Part shown: positions 59,165 through 64,000 of the stretch, one piece after another | How the letters are laid out: each line of letters opens with the position of its first letter | Numbering within the stretch: position 1 is the stretch's first letter | NCBI RefSeq assembly: GCF_030373545.1 | Contig: NZ_JAUDCO010000001.1 | Span: forward strand, 309,857-373,856 | Direction of reading: 5' to 3' | DNA from: Collinsella tanakaei | GTDB lineage: Bacteria > Actinomycetota > Coriobacteriia > Coriobacteriales > Coriobacteriaceae | Length of the DNA: 64,000 bases | Translations under genes and position numbers: made by a program | Notes under the pieces: model-generated | Databases searched by the model: none | Seen by the model: only the letters and a program-made list of their open reading frames with translations | Told to the model about the DNA's origin: nothing

Positions 59165-60124
59165 TCAGTATACATAGCGGTCGGTGTAGTCGGTGCCGTC
59201 GCCCACGGTGGCGCCCGCGTCGGCGGCGGCAAACGTCAGATCGATGCGCGTCCAGGTGTTGGGGTCCACGCGAATCTCGACGCTGATCCATTCGCCATCT
59301 ATATAAATCATGTTCCACGCGTGATAGATGCCGTCGGGCGACACGTACCCGGTGATGATCTTGCACGGCACACCCAGGCTCCTGAACATGGCCGCGGCAA
59401 GCGAGGCGTAGTCAAAGCAGATGCCCGTGCGCGCATCGAGCGTCGCGTCGGGGTCGGGCACATAGCCGGTGGCATCGGCCAGCTCGGCGGCCTTGTTCGT
59501 GTCGTAGGTGATGTTGTCGCGGATCCAATCGTACACCGCGCGCACCACGTCGCCCTCGTTGGCGGCGTCGGCGGCGAGCTCGCGGGCAAGCTGCACGCAC
59601 GAGCTGTCGTCGGCGTAGCTGCAAAACATGTTGGGGCGCAGATAGGGCTCAAACTCCGAGGCGAGCTGCACGTCGGCCGTCGTGGCGGCGATCTCCACGT
59701 AGTTGCTGCCGCTCGTGTTCTGCATCACGCGGAAGCGGTAGCTGCCGTCGCCCATGTTGAGGGGGCATACGATGGGCGTGCCGTCGCCGGGCAGGTCGTA
59801 GTTGTAGCTCATATCGCCGCTTTGCACCTGAAACTTCAGGCGCGCGCCGTTGACGGCGGATGCTGCCACGTAGCCTTCGGACAGGTGAGAGATATCTATA
59901 TATGCGTCGTTTTGTCCCGCGGCAGCGTCCGCGTTGTAAGACGCCTGTTGGATTGCTGTCGGTTCCGTGTAAGCAGGGCCCGAGGTGGATTCGTCGCCGC
60001 CTGAGGCGCCCCCGCCCGCCGTGCCGCCTCCGCCACAGGAGCACAGTCCTGCACAGGCTGCGACCAGCGTCGCGGCAGCAAGGGCCGCGCGCGCGAAGCG
60101 GAGTATGTGGGCCGAGCGATTCAA
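59165..60124 (-). CDS. Secreted transglutaminase-like protein, probably a lipoprotein
   Basis: 319 residues. The signal peptide ends in a Cys-rich stretch (AGLCSCGGGG) that could be a lipobox. A Gly/Ser linker and a transglutaminase-like domain (about 180-300) follow, with the catalytic Cys in GICFDYASLAAAM, His in IYHAWNMIY and a following Asp in VDPNTW. Such domains are proteases or crosslinkers. The TTG at 60124 is chosen because GGAGG lies 5 bases upstream and a signal peptide follows at once; an ATG at 60154 has no ribosome-binding site. It precedes pilC by 22 bases and is likely the first gene of the pilus operon. Confidence 0.82.
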   Translation of the reverse strand: MNRSAHILRFARAALAAATLVAACAGLCSCGGGGTAGGGASGGDESTSGPAYTEPTAIQQASYNADAAAGQNDAYIDISHLSEGYVAASAVNGARLKFQVQSGDMSYNYDLPGDGTPIVCPLNMGDGSYRFRVMQNTSGSNYVEIAATTADVQLASEFEPYLRPNMFCSYADDSSCVQLARELAADAANEGDVVRAVYDWIRDNITYDTNKAAELADATGYVPDPDATLDARTGICFDYASLAAAMFRSLGVPCKIITGYVSPDGIYHAWNMIYIDGEWISVEIRVDPNTWTRIDLTFAAADAGATVGDGTDYTDRYVY

Positions 60125-60481
60125 GCGTCCTCCGAGCCGAGCGGGTGGATTCATCCATCATAGCGTGCAAGGCGGGGCGCACCAAACCGTCCGCCGAACT
60201 TAAGGGGGTTGTTCTTGCTGCGGAAGCCCCGGCTGTGTCCATGCCGAGCACCCATCCGTACGTGCGAAAACAAATTGTCATTGCGTTTATTACAAATATC
60301 GAACGCTTGTTGGCCGCCGTCTGGACAGGGGTCAAACCGAATGCTAACGTTCAAGTACAACTAGAATGTCAGTATTATGGCATTGGTGTCTATAAATCCG
60401 CAGTAGAAGACCTGCGGTACGAACACGACCGGTGGGTTCCTTTCGGAACGGTAACCGTTAGCCGGGAGAGGGGTTGGGAAT
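60125..60481. promoter_or_regulatory. Divergent region between the pilus operon and the second surface-protein gene
   Basis: 357 bases, AT-richer than the flanks. Possible -10 elements for the surface protein are TATTAT (60373) and TATAAA (60391). A hairpin GGTTCC/GGAACGG near 60433-60448 and GGGAGAGGGG ahead of the ATG follow. No gene is seen. Confidence 0.4.
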
Positions 60482-63400
60482 ATGTCTTCACGTAAGAACC
60501 TCTTGGAAGATGGCACCCGCTTTATCAAAAAGCACAAAATGGGGGCGCGGCGCGCGCTGGTGGGCATCCTCATCGCATCGATGACCATCTCCACCATGAA
60601 CGTGCCGGCGATCGCCGAGGAGCTCGATCTGATCGTTGAGCCGGAGCCTCAGGAGCAGGTGATCGAGGATACCACCGCAGCTGAGCCCACGCCGGAGCCC
60701 GAGCCCACGCCCGAGCCGGAGCCCGAGCCCGAGCCGACGCCCGAGCCGGAGCCTGCGGTCCAGAGCGTGGAGGAGGAGCCTGCCGAGAAGCAGGAGCCTG
60801 CCGAGACGGCCGAGAAGAAGCAGGAGCCTGCGGAGAAGTCGGATGCCGAGGACTCCAAGAAGACCGAGGAGCCCAAGAAGGAGGCTCCCGCCAAGGAGGA
60901 GGCCAAGGACGAGGCGAAGGACGAGGCCAAGGCTGAGCCTGCCGACGACAAGGCCGAGCAGGACGCCACTGCCAAGGTCGCCATCAAGGTTGCCGACGCC
61001 ACGATCAAGTACACCGATCAGGACGGCACCGAGCAGAAGATCAGCGAGAACAAGGACGAGGTCGCGTTCCCAACCCAGACCAAGATCGAGTTCTCCGTCG
61101 ACGCTGCCGACGGCTTTGAGGTTTCGACGGTCAAGTACGCCGTGGATGGTTCCGACCACGAGCTGACCGCCGACGACAATGGCATCTACACCGTTCCCGC
61201 CGACACCGTCAAGGACGGCCTGGCGATCACCGTCAAGACCGACGAGGTGAAGGCAGACGAGGACGCGGACGAGGAGAAGGCCGACGAGGAGACGAAGGCT
61301 GAGGAGGCCGAGAAGGAGGAGACGGAGGAGCAGTCCGCCGTCACCCTTTCCGTCGAGGTCGAGAACAGCACCGTTATCCTGACCAACGCCGAAGGCGAGG
61401 AGCAGAAGGTCTCTGAGTCCCAGGACGTTGAGGTCGCGGCCGACGAGGACCTCGCCCTGACCGTCGAGCCGGCTGAAGGCTATGAGGTCAAGGGCGTGTA
61501 TATTGGCGGCGAGGGCGATGAGGCTGCACCCGGGAGCTCGCCGCGTCAATACATGATTCCAGCCGATAAACTTGGTGAAGGAGTGCGCGCAAGCTCCGTC
61601 TCGATTGAAGACGAGATTGTGGAGGCGAGCGCTGACGTTAGCTCGCCCGCATTCGAGGGTTATGCATATGTGGATAACATCGTTGTTAAGGTGACTGCTG
61701 GGGAGGGCGTGCTTCCCGACGGAACGCAGGTTGAAGCGTCCTATGTCACTCGCAGCGACGTTATGATGGCGGTTTCTGACAAAGTTGATCGCCAGGGGGC
61801 GACCCTGGTTGATGCGGTGGCAATCGATGTGACGCTTGTCGATGCTGACGGAAATGAAATACAGCCAGCTGAAGCGGTTAACGTCTGCTTCTTTAACACC
61901 GAAATCGACGGTGACTCCCTCGGGATCTATCGCGTTTCTGATGATGCGGAAAATGTAGAAGAGATCTCTACTCGACAGGCTGACCCGGGCGTTCAGAGCT
62001 TCGATGTCGATCACTTCACGATTTACGTCGTTGGAGGAAGTACCTCAAACCCCAACGCCAACGGTGACGACGCCAATGACTATCTTCGTCGTTACACGAT
62101 GCTCGTAAACGACACGGCAACTTTCCGCAGCAATGACGTATCGGGAGACTGGTCCTTCTACAGTGGGAGCAGTCGGGCAACCATTCTTGAGCAAGACGAG
62201 AAGTCGGTGACCATTCAGGCGGGTTCGTCGACCGGTGAGGTAAGAATCCGGCATCAGGGGACGAAGGACGGTGGTGGCTGGACAACAGAAACCTACTATA
62301 TTCAAATCGTCAGGGCGAGCACCGTCAGTGTTTCCTTTAACAGGAACGGCGGATCAGGAAATCTGCCAAGCACGCAAAGAGGCCAGGCTGGTTCGACCAT
62401 TAATCTTCCTGATGGCAATGGTCTGTATAGAAGCGGATACGTTTTCGTCGGCTGGAGCACGCTGGACACTGCGAATAACGGTGGAGCAGAGAACTATACG
62501 ACAACGCTATATAGTCCCGGCTCTGAGTTCGTGCTGCCGGCGGAAAGCGTAACGCTGTATGCAATCTGGGCAACTGAGAATGCTGATGCAACCTTCTATT
62601 TCAGAACAGATGGCCTAATTGCTACAGAGCCACAGCCGCATCCGTCTGGCGAGTATGTGACGGTTGGGAGCATACGAGACGCAATCAAAGTGGGAGCGTT
62701 TTATGCGAACAGCTCAGGCGATGGCGTAAAGTCTCACCTGAATAGCTGGCCTAGCGACGAAGACATTAAGCGTGCATATCCAGACTACGACCCAGATACG
62801 CAATACGTGCTTTGGTATGCAATCAAGCAGGAGAGCGAAGGCTGGCATGTCGACGGAACTCTGCTTTCGAAAGAGCTGGTCTCGCTGAACTATGATCCAA
62901 ACTGCCCCGCGGGCAGCTGGTCAAACATGCCAGATGGTGATCAATATGCAATAGGCACAGAAGTAACGGCCGGTTACGATGAAAATGATGGCAAGGTGAA
63001 GACCCCGTCTCGTACTGGTTACACGTTTACTGGTTGGAATACCGCATCAGATGGCTCGGGGCAGAGATATGCATCTGGGGAGACATTCGAGATAAGCGAG
63101 GAGACAACCCTCTACGCTCAGTGGCGTCCAAATTCGAGTACTAAATATATAGTCGAGTTCTACTATCAGAATGGTGAGAGCGGCGAATACGAGCTTAAAG
63201 AATCCGAAAATCGATATGCCGCAACTGAGGCGAATGTCTCTGTGACCAATGAGGACAAGCAGCCTGACCAGGATGGCTATGTCCTTGACGAGTCGAAGAG
63301 CTCCGACTGGTCTGGCACCGTTGCAGCGGACGGCTCCACGACGCTGAAGGTCTACTACAAGCTCTCCCTCGACGTGAAGTACGACCTCGCCGGCGGCAAG

Positions 63401-64000
63401 GTCGACGAGGGCGTCGAGACCTCCTACACCGGCATCGACTGGGGCGAGAAGACCCCGACGATCTCCGACCCGACCCGCGCCGGCTACGACTTCGGCGGCT
63501 GGGAGCCCGGGGTCGCCGAGACCGTCACCGCCGACGCCACCTACACGGCGCAGTGGGACGCCAAGGACGACACCGAGTACACGGTCGAGTTCTACTTCCA
63601 GGACGGCGAGACCGGCGAGTTCGAGATCGACGGCGAGCTGACCGACACCCGCACCGGCACGACCGACCAGCCCGTCTCCGTGACCGACGAGGACAAGGCC
63701 GTCGAGCGCGACAACTACGTCTTCGACGCGGATAACGCCTCCAACGTCCTCACCGACGCCACCCTCAACGGCGACGGCTCCACGACGCTGAAGGTCTACT
63801 ACAAGCTCTCCCTCGACGTGAAGTACGACCTCGCCGGCGGCAAGGTCGACGAGGGCGTCGAGACCTCCTACACCGGCATCGACTGGGGCGAGAAGACCCC
63901 GACGATCTCCGACCCGACCCGCGCCGGCTACGACTTCGGCGGCTGGGAGCCCGGGGTCGCCGAGACCGTCACCGCCGACGCCACCTACACGGCGCAGTGG
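60482..64000 (+). CDS. Giant surface protein with InlB-type repeats (3' end outside window)
   Basis: 1173 codons are present and the frame is open at the right edge. A long signal peptide (FIKKHKMGARRALVGILIAS...AIAEE, cleaved near 45) is followed by a Pro/Glu-rich stretch (about 64-93) and a Lys/Glu-rich region. Further on are InlB_B-type repeats (Y/F-N..GG...GYxFxGW...L/YAxW) near 616-697, 800-881, 964-1025 and 1112-1173, with MucBP-like segments (YIVEFYYQNGESGEYEL, YTVEFYFQDGETGEFEI) near 890 and 1033. It is probably an extracellular adhesin. Codon use and GC drop between about 61.55 and 63.25 kb and rise again, so the gene is a mosaic. Confidence 0.85.
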   Translation, partial: MSSRKNLLEDGTRFIKKHKMGARRALVGILIASMTISTMNVPAIAEELDLIVEPEPQEQVIEDTTAAEPTPEPEPTPEPEPEPEPTPEPEPAVQSVEEEPAEKQEPAETAEKKQEPAEKSDAEDSKKTEEPKKEAPAKEEAKDEAKDEAKAEPADDKAEQDATAKVAIKVADATIKYTDQDGTEQKISENKDEVAFPTQTKIEFSVDAADGFEVSTVKYAVDGSDHELTADDNGIYTVPADTVKDGLAITVKTDEVKADEDADEEKADEETKAEEAEKEETEEQSAVTLSVEVENSTVILTNAEGEEQKVSESQDVEVAADEDLALTVEPAEGYEVKGVYIGGEGDEAAPGSSPRQYMIPADKLGEGVRASSVSIEDEIVEASADVSSPAFEGYAYVDNIVVKVTAGEGVLPDGTQVEASYVTRSDVMMAVSDKVDRQGATLVDAVAIDVTLVDADGNEIQPAEAVNVCFFNTEIDGDSLGIYRVSDDAENVEEISTRQADPGVQSFDVDHFTIYVVGGSTSNPNANGDDANDYLRRYTMLVNDTATFRSNDVSGDWSFYSGSSRATILEQDEKSVTIQAGSSTGEVRIRHQGTKDGGGWTTETYYIQIVRASTVSVSFNRNGGSGNLPSTQRGQAGSTINLPDGNGLYRSGYVFVGWSTLDTANNGGAENYTTTLYSPGSEFVLPAESVTLYAIWATENADATFYFRTDGLIATEPQPHPSGEYVTVGSIRDAIKVGAFYANSSGDGVKSHLNSWPSDEDIKRAYPDYDPDTQYVLWYAIKQESEGWHVDGTLLSKELVSLNYDPNCPAGSWSNMPDGDQYAIGTEVTAGYDENDGKVKTPSRTGYTFTGWNTASDGSGQRYASGETFEISEETTLYAQWRPNSSTKYIVEFYYQNGESGEYELKESENRYAATEANVSVTNEDKQPDQDGYVLDESKSSDWSGTVAADGSTTLKVYYKLSLDVKYDLAGGKVDEGVETSYTGIDWGEKTPTISDPTRAGYDFGGWEPGVAETVTADATYTAQWDAKDDTEYTVEFYFQDGETGEFEIDGELTDTRTGTTDQPVSVTDEDKAVERDNYVFDADNASNVLTDATLNGDGSTTLKVYYKLSLDVKYDLAGGKVDEGVETSYTGIDWGEKTPTISDPTRAGYDFGGWEPGVAETVTADATYTAQW
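63331..64000 (+). repeat. 444-bp tandem repeat in the surface-protein gene
   Basis: 63331-63556 and 63775-64000 are identical over 226 bp, with a period of 444 bp (148 codons). The second unit is cut by the window end and more units may follow. Identity at synonymous sites points to recent duplication or ongoing gene conversion. Confidence 0.93.

Noticed and set aside
60488..62014. A 508-residue minus-strand open frame with a Leu/Gly-rich end
   Set aside because: Antisense of the Pro/Glu/Lys-rich part of the second surface protein.

Overview
The window is high-GC bacterial DNA with short intergenic gaps. Gene content suggests a gut Coriobacteriia actinobacterium, most likely Collinsella or a close relative. 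This is inferred from the combination of an energy-converting [NiFe] hydrogenase, a DUF4013 membrane protein, many proteins with Ala/Glu/Pro-rich C-terminal tails, large sortase-anchored or InlB-type surface proteins, and families of intergenic palindromes. There is no rRNA, CRISPR array or prophage. Two tRNA-Ser genes are present.

Layout. 1-1.7 kb: end of an EF-G-like factor, a pile-up of three palindromic repeat families, and a small double-HTH protein. 1.9-9.4 kb: a flavodiiron protein, then a five-gene Ech-type hydrogenase operon whose NuoL-like and NuoH-like membrane subunits are fused. 9.5-19.5 kb: an amino-acid ABC binding-protein/permease fusion, a MurE-like ligase, a DUF362 ferredoxin, hemolysin III and CNNM-type membrane proteins, a stand-alone cyanophycin-synthetase N-domain protein, and YtxH and PRC-barrel proteins. 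19.9-26.7 kb: two paralogous membrane-anchored polysaccharide deacetylases (one has lost its metal ligands), then an MgtE-like PRC/CBS membrane protein paired with an NRAMP-related transporter whose binding-site residues match the Mg2+-type NRMT clade. 27-33 kb: LemA, two tRNA-Ser genes, a DUF4013 protein and the conserved rpsF-ssb-rpsR-(DUF2232)-rplI block. 33-36.4 kb: a perfect 104-bp hairpin, two tandem NTF2-like/LytTR regulators and an LCP wall-transfer enzyme. 36.4-43.6 kb: a 530-bp region with DnaA-box-like sites ahead of dnaB, an inserted AAA/DUF4143 ATPase, and purA-degV-purD. 44-50 kb: an 1839-residue surface protein ending in LAQTG, flanked on both sides by copies of the 139-bp palindrome. 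50.8-54.5 kb: a NUDIX hydrolase, an ABC exporter and an unknown membrane protein. 54.8-60.1 kb: a minus-strand type IV pilus-like operon (transglutaminase, PilC, three small membrane or pilin-like proteins, a DUF4860-like protein, PilT). 60.5-64 kb: a second giant surface protein, cut by the window end.

The most distinctive signals are: a family of palindromes all exactly 139 bp long, with invariant tips and covarying arms (four copies); a perfect 50-bp-arm hairpin; a 33-bp-phased operator array before the AAA/DUF4143 gene; the NRMT-like/MgtE-like pair; the deacetylase pseudoenzyme; and the Ech membrane-subunit fusion. Functional assignments come from motifs read by eye; no database search was possible.
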